Shown here one piece after another: positions 39,155 through 46,845 of a stretch of 49,821 nucleotides of DNA. A program made the translations under genes and the position numbers. The DNA is from Candidatus Gagatemarchaeum stordalenia (GTDB taxonomy: Archaea; Thermoproteota; Nitrososphaeria; Nitrososphaerales; Gagatemarchaeaceae): positions 1 to 49,821 of the forward strand of contig PLUF01000086.1 of the NCBI GenBank assembly GCA_003164815.1, in the 5' to 3' direction. Within the stretch, counting starts at the first letter, position 1. Every line of letters starts with the position of its first letter. Under the pieces are notes generated by a model that searched no databases, was not told where the DNA came from, and saw only the letters and a list, made by a program, of their open reading frames with translations.

Positions 39155-40909
39155 ATGGTCGAGTACAAGTGGATTGCACTCTCTAACACCACGATCGGGA
39201 CGCTGATGGCGGGCATCGACGGGACAATCGTCCTGATCTCCCTTCCGGCGATCTTCCGGGGTCTGTCCATCGATCCCCTCACCTCATTCCAGTATCTGCT
39301 GTGGATTCTCTTCGGCTACAGCCTGGTGACCTCGGTCCTCCTGGTGTCGTTCGGCCGGATATCGGACATGTACGGGAGGGTAAGGCTGTTCAACCTAGGT
39401 TTCGTGATTTTCACGGTCGGCTCGTTGCTCTGCGCCGTCACACCCAACACAGGCGACCTCGGGGCGTCGGAGCTCATCGCCTTTAGGATAATCCAGGGAA
39501 TCGGAGGCGCCTTCCTCTTCGCCAACAGCGCAGCGATCCTTACCGACGCGTTCCCGGAGAACGAGAGAGGAAAGGCCCTTGGGATCAACATAACCGCGGT
39601 CATCGCAGGCTCGATAGTCGGGCTGGTGCTGGGCGGGATCCTCGCGCTCTACGACTGGCGCTACATCTTCCTCGTGAGCGTCCCGGTGGGGGCGGTGGGC
39701 ACGGTCTGGTCGTACGCGAAGCTCAAGGAGATCGCCACGAGGAGGAAGAACCAGAAGCTCGACATCTGGGGCAACGCCACCTTCGGGGGAGGCCTGACCC
39801 TCCTTCTGATAGGCGTCACCTACGCCCTGAATCCGTATGGGACCTCGTCCATGGGCTGGGGCAATCCCTGGGTCATCGGTTCGCTGGCCGCAGGGTTCGC
39901 CCTGCTCGCGGCCTTCCCGTTCGTGGAGAGGCGGGTCTCCGACCCGATGTTCCGGCTCGACCTCTTCAGGAACCGGATGTTCACAGCCGCGAACATCGCC
40001 GGCTTTCTGGCCTCGATGGGTAGGGGCGGGGTGCAGATAATGCTCATCATCCTTCTCCAGGGGATATGGCTCCCGCTGCACGGGATTAGCTACCAGTCCA
40101 CGCCGTTCTGGGCAGGCATCTACATGATCCCGATGATCCTGGGGTTCGTGATAATGGGCCCGCTGAGCGGGTTCCTCTCCGACAAGTACGGGGCCAGGCT
40201 GTTCGCCACGGCCGGGATGGTGGTCACAGCCGGCACTTTCCTCGCCCTATCGTTGCTCTCGTACGACTTCAGCTACCCGACGTTCGCGATAATCATCTTC
40301 GTAATGGGGATAGGAGGCGGAATGTTCGCGGCTCCGAACACGGCGTCGATTATGAACTCGGTCCCCGCGGAGGACAGAGGCGCGGCTTCAGGGATGCGGG
40401 CGACGCTTCAGAACACGGGGCAGACGGTGAGCCTGGCCATCTTCTTCACGGTGATAGTCACGGGACTCTCGTCCAGCCTACCCACGGCGCTCTCCAACGC
40501 GATGACGAGCGCCGGGGTGCCGCAGCTTGCGGGCGCGTTCACCTCGATCTCGCCGACGAGCGCGCTCTTTTCAGCCTTCCTAGGCTACAATCCTGTTCAG
40601 TCGATTCTCGCCCTCCCGCAGCTCGCTTCCGTCGTCGCCCAGATACCGCAGTCCGCCCTGGCCTCGCTGGAGGGGCAGACGTTCTTCCCCAACGCGATTG
40701 CCCCGGCGTTCATATCCGCCCTGGACCTCTCATTCTACATCGGAGCCGCTCTATCTATCGCCGCCGCCGTCGCTTCGCTCCTGAGGGGAAAGAAGTACAT
40801 GTATCGGGCGAAAGTGCCGGAAAGCCAGGTCCCCGCCTCCGCGCCCCTGACTCCCGAGGCGAAGCCCACGTCGAGCGGCACCCCGAGCACCGAGCAAGGG
40901 CCTACGTGA
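39155..40909 (+). CDS. MFS multidrug efflux transporter, DHA2 (EmrB/QacA) family
   Basis: 584 residues with about 14 predicted membrane helices. DHA2 signatures: [18 protein letters not shown] in helix 1, [14 protein letters not shown] in loop 2-3, and [21 protein letters not shown] in helix 4 to loop 4-5. A long extracytoplasmic segment (about residues 435-530) precedes the last helix, and a Pro/Thr-rich cytoplasmic tail follows. These transporters export drugs or metabolites by proton antiport. The divergent MarR gene makes drug- or metabolite-induced expression likely. The substrate is unknown. Confidence 0.92.
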   Translation: MVEYKWIALSNTTIGTLMAGIDGTIVLISLPAIFRGLSIDPLTSFQYLLWILFGYSLVTSVLLVSFGRISDMYGRVRLFNLGFVIFTVGSLLCAVTPNTGDLGASELIAFRIIQGIGGAFLFANSAAILTDAFPENERGKALGINITAVIAGSIVGLVLGGILALYDWRYIFLVSVPVGAVGTVWSYAKLKEIATRRKNQKLDIWGNATFGGGLTLLLIGVTYALNPYGTSSMGWGNPWVIGSLAAGFALLAAFPFVERRVSDPMFRLDLFRNRMFTAANIAGFLASMGRGGVQIMLIILLQGIWLPLHGISYQSTPFWAGIYMIPMILGFVIMGPLSGFLSDKYGARLFATAGMVVTAGTFLALSLLSYDFSYPTFAIIIFVMGIGGGMFAAPNTASIMNSVPAEDRGAASGMRATLQNTGQTVSLAIFFTVIVTGLSSSLPTALSNAMTSAGVPQLAGAFTSISPTSALFSAFLGYNPVQSILALPQLASVVAQIPQSALASLEGQTFFPNAIAPAFISALDLSFYIGAALSIAAAVASLLRGKKYMYRAKVPESQVPASAPLTPEAKPTSSGTPSTEQGPT

Positions 40910-40942
40910 ATCGGCGAGGAGCGCCTCCTGCGATGAAGCGCG

Positions 40943-41410
40943 CTAGGTGCCTGGCACCAATATCAAGGTCAGGGTCTGGGCCGTGCTGCTTGAGTAGAAC
41001 CTGACCATCACGGTCAGTTTGTACTGCTGCCCCGCCGTAATCCCGCTCACTACGACGTACCCGATTGCGACCTGTCCGGCAGGCAGTCTGTTCGTAGCGC
41101 TGACCGGCGATCCATAGTAGTCGACGAACGTGCTGTTGACGACACCGGATATCGCCGGCTGAGAAGCCGTCACCGTCACTCCGATGATGGACGAACAGGT
41201 GCTGTTGTCCACGGTTAGCGTCAAGTTTCCTGCGCTGGTCCCTGGCTGCACCACCATTCTTCCCAATACCGAGGCGAGGCCAGACCCGTTCTTGGAGCAC
41301 TGGCTGGTGGGAGTACCCTGTTTCTGGTCCGAGATTACGAGGTACGCCCCGGCGACCACGGCAAGAGCCAGGATGCCGATGACCAGCAGCCCGGTCCTTG
41401 AGCGCTTCAT
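40943..41410 (-). CDS. Small membrane-anchored extracytoplasmic protein, unrecognised
   Basis: 155 residues. One N-terminal hydrophobic segment (GLLVIGILALAVVAGAYLVI, about residues 7-26) acts as a signal anchor. The rest is beta-rich, with two cysteines (SQCSKNG and STCSSI) that could form a disulfide, and several N-x-S/T sequons. I do not recognise a family. The strand pattern suggests an immunoglobulin-like or cupredoxin-like sandwich without evident metal ligands. It converges with the MFS gene and diverges from S24e. Confidence 0.7.
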   Translation of the reverse strand: MKRSRTGLLVIGILALAVVAGAYLVISDQKQGTPTSQCSKNGSGLASVLGRMVVQPGTSAGNLTLTVDNSTCSSIIGVTVTASQPAISGVVNSTFVDYYGSPVSATNRLPAGQVAIGYVVVSGITAGQQYKLTVMVRFYSSSTAQTLTLILVPGT

Positions 41411-41486
41411 GTCCGTCCGGGCCCTGATTCGGCCCCTCTATTATTCATCACACGACGGACGCGGGCGCGCAGAGGCCTATCAAAAC

Positions 41487-41499
41487 TACTTATTTACCC
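41487..41499 (+). promoter_or_regulatory. TATA-like box of the S24e-S27ae operon
   Basis: CTACTTATTTACC ends 25 bp before the ATG at 41524, fitting a leaderless transcript. Confidence 0.5.
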
Positions 41500-41523
41500 C
41501 CCTCCCCGGGAGCGTCAGAAGTC

Positions 41524-41883
41524 ATGGAGATTGTGAGCAGGAAGGACTCGAAGCTCCTCGGAAGGAGCGAGGTCCAGGTCCTATTTGGAGGGAAGGCGGG
41601 AGCGATCAACAGGAAGGAAGCGATCCACGAGGTCGCCCAGGCAATGAACTCAACGGAAGGAAGGGTCACCCTGGTCAGGCTCTCGCCACAGGCCGGCTCA
41701 AGGAACCTCGTAGGATGGTTCCACGTCTACGACTCCGAAGAAGGCCGGAAGGAAGTCGCCCACGATTATCTCTCTGCCCGCCTGTTGACCAAGGAGGAGA
41801 AGGAGGCGGCGAAGGCGGCCAAGAAGAAGGCTGAGGCCGCTGCGGCCGCGGCCGCCGCTCCGGCCCCCAAGAAGAAAAAGTGA
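41524..41883 (+). CDS. rps24e: Small ribosomal subunit protein eS24
   Basis: 119 residues. S24e core: EIVSRKDSKLLGRSEVQVLFGGK, INRKEAIHEVAQAMN and GWFHVYDSEEGRKEVAHDYL. The last 30 residues are an Ala/Lys run (AAKAAKKKAEAAAAAAAAPA and KKKK), an extension beyond the usual archaeal length that could bind rRNA. S27ae follows after 6 bp. Confidence 0.95.
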   Translation: MEIVSRKDSKLLGRSEVQVLFGGKAGAINRKEAIHEVAQAMNSTEGRVTLVRLSPQAGSRNLVGWFHVYDSEEGRKEVAHDYLSARLLTKEEKEAAKAAKKKAEAAAAAAAAPAPKKKK

Positions 41884-41889
41884 TGATTA

Positions 41890-42201
41890 ATGTCGAAAAA
41901 CCCCAAGGATCCAAAGGCAGCGCCTAAGGGCGCGCCAGCTCCTGCCGCCGCGCCAGCTCCAGCGGCCGCCGCCGCGCCGACCGAGGCAGAGGGTCCAGCG
42001 CCGAAGGTAAGGAAGGAACGCAAGGAGAAGAAACCAAAAGCGAACGTCCAGGTCTGGAAGCTCTACAAGGTCGATGATACGACCCTCACGAGGCTCAAGA
42101 AGGAATGCCCCCGGTGTGGCAAGGGATACTTCATGGCCGAGCACAAGGACAGGATGTCCTGCGGGAACTGCGGCTACACGACGTTCAAGACGAAGGCCTA
42201 G
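41890..42201 (+). CDS. rps27ae: Small ribosomal subunit protein eS31 (S27ae) with N-terminal Ala/Pro extension
   Basis: 103 residues. The C-terminal 50 hold the S27ae core: VWKLYKVDDTTLTRLKKECPRCGKGYFMAEHKDRMSCGNCGYTTF, with the zinc ligands CPRC and CGNC (the Cys pairs are about 18 residues apart). The first 50 residues are Ala/Pro/Lys-rich and replace the bare N terminus of most archaeal members. In eukaryotes the corresponding position carries ubiquitin. This extension is not ubiquitin-like. The stop shares CTAG with the stop of the opposing gene. Confidence 0.93.
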   Translation: MSKNPKDPKAAPKGAPAPAAAPAPAAAAAPTEAEGPAPKVRKERKEKKPKANVQVWKLYKVDDTTLTRLKKECPRCGKGYFMAEHKDRMSCGNCGYTTFKTKA

Positions 42202-43829
42202 GACCGGCCAGAGTGGCTCTCGAGGGAGCCTCTTATCGCCTTCATCACCTGCGGGGTGACCAGTGCCCTGAAGGGATTGACATACTTCGATGCCAATGCC
42301 TTGGATATGTTCTCATTCCCGTTCGATCCGACGTAGCCCTCCAGGAAGGCGTCAGCGACGACGCGGAGCGCATCCTCTTTCAATGATAGCTTGCCCGCAT
42401 AGTAGAGGAACTCCGCGATGTCCCATGCCTGGTCTCCGTCCTCATGCGCCTGCTCCAGATCTGTGAAGTAGAGCTGGTCGCCCTTGACGACGATGTTCTC
42501 CGCCTTGGCGTCCCCGAGCGCGAACCCCATCCGGTGCATGATGCCAAGGTCCCTGCCGTAGCTCTTCACGCAGGTGAGGTCGGTGAAGGTCCCCTTGAGT
42601 ATATGACCTATGAGTTTGGAGAGAAGCTTTCCCTCGACGAACTCCTTGACCAGCACCCGGTCGTCGATGGCTGCACCGAGTATCATGGGGGTCTTCACGC
42701 CTGAGCCCCTCATCTTCCGGGTCGCGTTGTATTCCCTGTGCATCCTCGCCTGCGGCGACATGCTGAACTTCATCCCCGGTGCCCAGACGTTGAGCAACGC
42801 CCACTTCATCGAGCGTATGTCGGCGAAGTGCTTGAAGACGTAGCTCACCTCCCCGTTCCCCTTTATGGTAACGAGCTTGGCGGTCGAGTAGACCTCGCCG
42901 AGGGTCTTCGTCTGGTGTGTGTAGGTCGAGAATGACGCTCTCCCGGCGAGCGTCTGGATCATGTCCGTCGTCTTTGCGACGACCAGGCCCTCGTCCAGCA
43001 TCAGCAGCTCCTTGGGCCGGAGGAGCTCCACGGGAGGCTCTGTCTTCTGCTGAAGTCGCCTCACCTTGGAGAGCGCCTCGTCCTTCACGACCGAGAGCCC
43101 CACCCTGCCGGCGTAACCATGGACCGCATATTGCCTGACTCCCCTGGTCGTGAGGTTGAAAATCGCCAGGAGCCTCGCGAAGGCCCGGCTCCTCAGCTTC
43201 TCCGAGACGAGTCTCACGCGGTCGCCCTGCATCTCGAAGAATCCCTGGGCCGCGAGCAGCTTCGCCGCCTCCCTGAACCCGTCGAGGCTGCTGGCTCGGT
43301 TCTCCAGGGCCGAGGGGCACGTGTAGGTCTTCACGTAGCTGTACACGACCGGAGGGTAGATGGACGCCCTCTTGTGTAGCTTGTCGAAGAGGAAGTAGTC
43401 GAGGGGGATGATGATGTCCTGGGCGAACTCCCCGTTCTGGGACGAGAGCTCGTAGATGGCCTCGGCGATGACCCTCTTCTTGCTCTCGATCTCCGCCTCC
43501 CTGGTGAACCCCGCGTTCAGGAGAGGGAGGTAGATGTTGAGCAGCCTGCCAGACACGAACTCACCGAGCGAGGCTCTTTTAGCGTCGGAGAGGAAGAGTT
43601 CGTCCCTGACGATGAGGGCTGAGGCCCGTATGGGGGTGTAGACGTACTTGTACCTGACGCGCCCGCCGAAGTTCTTCGACGTGACGATGATGTCATAGTC
43701 AGAGTCTGGCCTCGAGTACCCGGCGACCTTCGAGCCGTACGCAGTGACCGAGGTAACTTCATCGTTTGCAAGAGTCTTCGCGAGCTCGACGAGCTCGTCC
43801 TTCTCCTCCGGGGTGAAGACAACGCTCAA
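42198..43829 (-). CDS. Fusion of a minimal nucleotidyltransferase and a Bud32/RIO-like kinase domain
   Basis: 543 residues from TTG 43829. Residues 1-110 look like a Pol-beta-type nucleotidyltransferase: AYGSKVAGYSRPDSDYDIIV has the G-S (32-33) and D-x-D (44, 46) signature. The middle (about 110-300) is helical, with a winged-helix-like part. Residues 320-500 resemble a small atypical kinase: VFKHFADI (K333), HREYNATRKM (E366), VLVKEFVEG (hinge), GDAKAENIVV (catalytic D440, N444), YFTDLEQA (D457) and DQAWDIAEF (D470). I do not know this architecture as a named family. The kinase part differs from Bud32 (HGDLTTSN). It is co-transcribed with the HEFTH gene. In several archaea kae1/bud32 lie next to S27ae, so position may be informative. 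Confidence 0.75.
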   Translation of the reverse strand: MSVVFTPEEKDELVELAKTLANDEVTSVTAYGSKVAGYSRPDSDYDIIVTSKNFGGRVRYKYVYTPIRASALIVRDELFLSDAKRASLGEFVSGRLLNIYLPLLNAGFTREAEIESKKRVIAEAIYELSSQNGEFAQDIIIPLDYFLFDKLHKRASIYPPVVYSYVKTYTCPSALENRASSLDGFREAAKLLAAQGFFEMQGDRVRLVSEKLRSRAFARLLAIFNLTTRGVRQYAVHGYAGRVGLSVVKDEALSKVRRLQQKTEPPVELLRPKELLMLDEGLVVAKTTDMIQTLAGRASFSTYTHQTKTLGEVYSTAKLVTIKGNGEVSYVFKHFADIRSMKWALLNVWAPGMKFSMSPQARMHREYNATRKMRGSGVKTPMILGAAIDDRVLVKEFVEGKLLSKLIGHILKGTFTDLTCVKSYGRDLGIMHRMGFALGDAKAENIVVKGDQLYFTDLEQAHEDGDQAWDIAEFLYYAGKLSLKEDALRVVADAFLEGYVGSNGNENISKALASKYVNPFRALVTPQVMKAIRGSLESHSGRS

Positions 43830-44515
43830 GCCTGGACCTTCGCCTCGAGCTCCATGATCTTGGCGAGGACCATCGGGTCGAAGACCGTGTTCGCTATCAC
43901 GCCGACACCGACGCTCACGACGTTCTCCTCGGGCGCGACCCTCTTGGTAGGAAGCCCCTTCTCGATCCAGCTCTTGGCCACCTTCTCGTTGAGCTTGTCG
44001 TCGGAGAGCCCACCCCTGAACTTCTTCTCGACGAGCGCCGCGAGCTTCTTGTCGTTGGTGAATATCTTCATCGGGTCGACGACCCTCTCCTCATCCGCAT
44101 ATTCCGACTCGAAGAGGGTGCTGACCCTCTCGTCGCTCGTGACCTGCATCCTGCTGAACCTCCTCACCAGGTCCACATAGTGGGTGAACTCGTGGGCAGC
44201 GACCGCCTCAACCGTCCCCTTCAGCCCGAAGATCAGGAGGGGCGCAGTGAACTGCACTATTATGGTGAGCCTCCCCTCGAACTTCGCCGGTATGACCCTC
44301 GCATAGAGCGCGCCGACGCTTCCGAACTCGACCGAGGTCGTAGCGAGGGGAAGAGAGGGCTCAACATAGTAAGGCGGATACGCCAGCCCCGAAGCCCTCT
44401 CCACTCTCGCGACCGCGGCGACGATGTTCTTCGACTTCGCCTTCACCTTCTTCGCCACCGCGGGCTTCAGCGCGCCCTGCGCGACCGCCTGGTCGACTAA
44501 GACGAAGGGATCCAA
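43826..44515 (-). CDS. HEFTH-motif metallopeptidase-like protein
   Basis: 229 residues from TTG 44515. A single HExxH motif, H108-E-F-T-H112, is in TVEAVAAHEFTHYVDLVRRF, as in zincin metallopeptidases. A third ligand may be in the following ESEYADEERVVDP acidic segment, but I cannot assign it. There is no signal peptide or clear membrane span, so it is likely cytoplasmic. A short hydrophobic strand pair (LTIIVQFTAPLLIF) precedes the motif. The stop overlaps the start of the NTase-kinase gene as TTGA, so the two proteins are likely made together. Substrate and even peptidase activity are unproven. Confidence 0.7.
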   Translation of the reverse strand: MDPFVLVDQAVAQGALKPAVAKKVKAKSKNIVAAVARVERASGLAYPPYYVEPSLPLATTSVEFGSVGALYARVIPAKFEGRLTIIVQFTAPLLIFGLKGTVEAVAAHEFTHYVDLVRRFSRMQVTSDERVSTLFESEYADEERVVDPMKIFTNDKKLAALVEKKFRGGLSDDKLNEKVAKSWIEKGLPTKRVAPEENVVSVGVGVIANTVFDPMVLAKIMELEAKVQA

Positions 44516-44537
44516 CTGTTTCGCGGCGCGGCCTCCC

Positions 44538-44549
44538 GCACTATAAAGA
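44538..44549 (-). promoter_or_regulatory. TATA-like box of the HEFTH/NTase-kinase operon
   Basis: TTCTTTATAGTG on the minus strand lies 23-34 bp before the TTG at 44515, so the transcript should be leaderless. Confidence 0.5.
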
Positions 44550-44552
44550 ATT

Positions 44553-45023
44553 TCAGTTCACGGGTGCGTCTGCGATTCTGAACTTGACGACCGGCCGTAT
44601 CTTCTCCACCTGTATGAACGTCTCAGCCTGGTTGACGCCAGGGACCTTCCCGAGGTTCTCCGCCACTATCTTGTAGATGTCCTCGATCGTCCTGGCCCTC
44701 ACGGTGACGAAAGCGTCGAACCTGCCCGTGACCTCCTGTATCCCCCTGACCTGGTCCAGCTTCGCTATCTCCGAGAGCGCCTGGTCCCGCTGCTTCGGGT
44801 CCAAGTTCACGCCCACGACGGCGGAGGCGGGAAGTCCGAGCTTGTCCTCGTCGACGATGATCGTGAACTGCTTGATTATCTGGCGCTTCGAGAGGCGCTT
44901 TATCCTGCTGTAGGTCACCGAGAGATTCAGACCCAGGTTCTTGCTCAGCGTCGGGATCGAGACCGACGCGTCTTGGTAGAGCGAGCCCAGTATTTTCATG
45001 TCGACTTCGTCAAGTTTTCCCAT
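44553..45023 (-). CDS. Lrp/AsnC-family transcriptional regulator
   Basis: 156 residues from ATG 45023. The N-terminal helix-turn-helix (LDEVDMKILGSLYQDASVSIPTLSKNLGLNLSVTYSRIKRL) is followed by an RAM/AsnC ligand-binding domain (GVNLDPKQRDQALSEIAKL, VTGRFDAFVTVRARTIEDIYKIV). These proteins form octamer-like assemblies and respond to amino acids. A longer frame to 45044 exists, but the TATA-like box at 45041-45050 rules it out. It lies upstream of the HEFTH/kinase operon on the same strand with its own promoter. Confidence 0.92.
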   Translation of the reverse strand: MGKLDEVDMKILGSLYQDASVSIPTLSKNLGLNLSVTYSRIKRLSKRQIIKQFTIIVDEDKLGLPASAVVGVNLDPKQRDQALSEIAKLDQVRGIQEVTGRFDAFVTVRARTIEDIYKIVAENLGKVPGVNQAETFIQVEKIRPVVKFRIADAPVN

Positions 45024-45040
45024 TTGGAACCACTTAAGTT

Positions 45041-45050
45041 GCAATTAATT
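45041..45050 (-). promoter_or_regulatory. TATA-like box of the Lrp/AsnC gene
   Basis: GAATTAATTG on the minus strand is 18-27 bp before the ATG at 45023. It also overlaps the stop of the tnpB remnant. Confidence 0.45.
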
Positions 45051-45371
45051 CACGCGTTCTATATACGTCTTTTGCTTTTCGGTTCTATTTCGCCGGAAAT
45101 CGTTCAGGATTATGCACGATTTCGCGTCAGCTAACTTCCCTGCATCGACTCTCAGGATTGCCTCCTTCTCCTGCCTCGAGGGTTCCTGTACCATCGCTTC
45201 ACCTGCAGGGCCCTCGGGGGCGAACCTCACCCCTCCCTTCGCCGCGATGTTTCGAGCCGCGTTCACATCGCGGTCGACCGTAGTCTTGCACCCAGGACAG
45301 AAGAGGGTGCGGTCAGTTCGGGTGCTGTCAGGACCCCCGCTCGAGACGCACTTCAACACAAGGAAGTACAT
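45045..45371 (-). pseudogene. 3' remnant of a tnpB gene
   Basis: A 108-codon frame matches only the C-terminal end of TnpB: FCPGCKTTVDRDVNAARNIAAKG, holding the second zinc Cys pair and the last RuvC Asp, then the common tail GVRFAPEGPAGEAMVQEP. The first Cys pair is damaged (KCVSSGG), and the catalytic N-terminal two-thirds is missing. The fragment differs from the tnpB at 1-1154, so it comes from a second element. It cannot encode an active nuclease. Confidence 0.8.
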
Positions 45372-45375
45372 CTAC

Positions 45376-45753
45376 GTCACAGAGCGAGGATCGACCCCGG
45401 TCAGAGCGATGCGGGTAAAATCTCTGGTAACATCTCCATGCGGAGGAGAGAGCGTGCGCGTCGGACAGTCCATGGCGATCTCAGGAAAGGCCTGGTCGGG
45501 GAACGGCCGGATAGTGCGTGTCGAGGTGGGGGTCGACGGCAGGTGGAGCGATGCGCGAATCGCCAGCAGGACATCAAGGTACTCGTGGACTAGCTGGACC
45601 TTCCCGTGGGTCCCAAGGACGGTTGGAGATACGATGATATCGGCGAGGGCGACCGACAGCCTAGGGAACGTTCAACCTACGGAGCCCTTCGAGAATAGTT
45701 ACCAGTATGGCTTCAACGCGGTCCATCCAATGAAGGTGAGGGTCATCCAGTAG
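45376..45753 (+). pseudogene. 3' remnant of a sulfite oxidase-type molybdoenzyme gene
   Basis: About 125 codons match the Mo-co dimerisation domain at the end of sulfite oxidase-family enzymes: LVTSPCGGE, ISGKAWSGNGRIVRVEVGVDG, the W-x-x-W pattern in YSWTSWTFPWVP, ISARATDSLGNVQP and NAVHPMKVRV. The heme and Moco domains are missing. The frame continues upstream antisense to the tnpB remnant with no family similarity, so the 5' part was lost at that junction. A short functional protein is unlikely but not excluded. Confidence 0.78.
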
Positions 45754-45941
45754 CTTCTGCTGACCGATTCCTCTGAGTGTGCGATTAATGTCATCAAACC
45801 TGGCCGGACGGCGTGATGAGAGTCGCGGCCTCTCTCGCAACCTTGCTGGACTGATCCAAGTCTCGGTTCGCGTCAGACGGAGCCGCGGATCGGTCCGCCC
45901 CTGGCTTCGGCCTCGACTAATACTGGTCAAGCATCATCTCC

Positions 45942-45953
45942 AGAATATTAATC
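45942..45953 (+). promoter_or_regulatory. TATA-like box of the cupredoxin-like gene
   Basis: AGAATATTAATC ends 27 bp before the ATG at 45981. Confidence 0.45.
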
Positions 45954-45980
45954 AATCCACCAGGAGGGGGCGAGGAACCG

Positions 45981-46574
45981 ATGAGGAGGAAGAGCCGCTA
46001 CAATCGGACTGTCGGCAAGCTGATGTTCGTCTTGCCCGCAATAGCGATTATAGTGATCGGCATCTACGCCTTTGTGCAGCTAAACTCTCCAGGTACCCTC
46101 ATCGTCCAGGCCCAGGACGCGAGCTGTGTCCAGCTCCAAGAAAACTGTCCCCAGCTTCAGGTGGCGGTCACGGTCAACGGGAAGGAGTACACCACCCCCA
46201 CCACAATCTCAGTGGGCCAGGGCAACTACGTCGCGACCTTCAGCACGATAGAGTACTATTACCCGCCCTCCTCCAGAGACGTCGCGGTCACCCCCGGCCA
46301 CACGACGTACGCCGTCGGGTTGTACCAGCCCGCCACGAAGTTCGTCAAGGTCACCCAGAGCGGATTCAACTTGACTAGCGTCGCCGTCCTGCATGGCGTC
46401 ACACCCGTGGTCTGGACGAACCCCTCTGGCTCCACGGTGGCGTTCACCGGAGGACCGTTCTCCCAGCTGACTCTCACTCCGGGAGAGTCGTACACCTACA
46501 TCTTTCCCTCCATCGGGAGCTACGAGTTCTCGTCAGTCTCGACCAATTCGACCCTGACAGTCCAGGTCAATTAG
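45981..46574 (+). CDS. Membrane-anchored surface protein with PEGA-like and cupredoxin-like domains, copper ligands absent
   Basis: 197 residues. One N-terminal hydrophobic helix (LMFVLPAIAIIVIGIYAFV, about 14-32) anchors it. Residues about 50-110 resemble a PEGA-type beta domain (QVAVTVNGKEYTTPTTISVGQGNYVA). The last 75 follow the plastocyanin-like pattern: VTPVVWTNPSGSTVAFTGGP, LTLTPGESYTYIFPSIGSYEF and TLTVQV. In copper proteins a His follows the WTN turn, and Cys and His/Met follow the YEF strand. Here Ser residues are at those places, so it probably does not bind type 1 copper. The function is unknown. Confidence 0.75.
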   Translation: MRRKSRYNRTVGKLMFVLPAIAIIVIGIYAFVQLNSPGTLIVQAQDASCVQLQENCPQLQVAVTVNGKEYTTPTTISVGQGNYVATFSTIEYYYPPSSRDVAVTPGHTTYAVGLYQPATKFVKVTQSGFNLTSVAVLHGVTPVVWTNPSGSTVAFTGGPFSQLTLTPGESYTYIFPSIGSYEFSSVSTNSTLTVQVN

Positions 46575-46666
46575 CCACCACCAAGTCTCCCAGCTAGCAC
46601 CGGTTCCCTTCTTCGCCGGCTTGGTACCTAATTCACGTTACCACGTAAAAATGGTGGATTTGGTGA

Positions 46667-46700
46667 CTCCCACGCCTCGCTCCCCTCAGAGCGGTGGGAG
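46667..46700. repeat. Imperfect hairpin resembling an IS200/IS605-type end
   Basis: CTCCCAC at 46667 pairs with GTGGGAG ending at 46700. An inner CGCT/AGCG stem and a 4-nt bulge lie inside. Subterminal hairpins of this look mark ends of IS200/IS605 elements in archaea. No transposase gene is adjacent except the tnpB remnant 1.3 kb away. It could instead be an end signal for the gene ending at 46574. Confidence 0.35.
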
Positions 46701-46807
46701 ACCGGGAATGAATTATTACGGATAATCGAGCCAACATGGATATTTTGAGGCTAAATGGCCTCCTTTTACCGTAGAATGGTCTGATTTGTAGACAATTCGT
46801 CCACCCT

Positions 46808-46838
46808 CTTTATATACTAATTGAGAGACCCCCCTCTC
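46808..46838 (+). promoter_or_regulatory. Promoter of the S-layer-type gene with an overlapping inverted repeat
   Basis: CTTTATATACTAATT begins at 46808 as a strong TATA-like box. GAGAG (46823-46827) and CTCTC (46834-46838) form an inverted repeat around a C-run close to the predicted start of transcription, 8 bp before the ATG at 46846. Confidence 0.55.
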
Positions 46839-46845
46839 GAAAATA

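Noticed and set aside
42198-43829. Canonical KEOPS kinase Bud32
   Set aside because: The catalytic loop differs from the Bud32 motif, the protein is more than twice the usual length, and it carries a nucleotidyltransferase domain.
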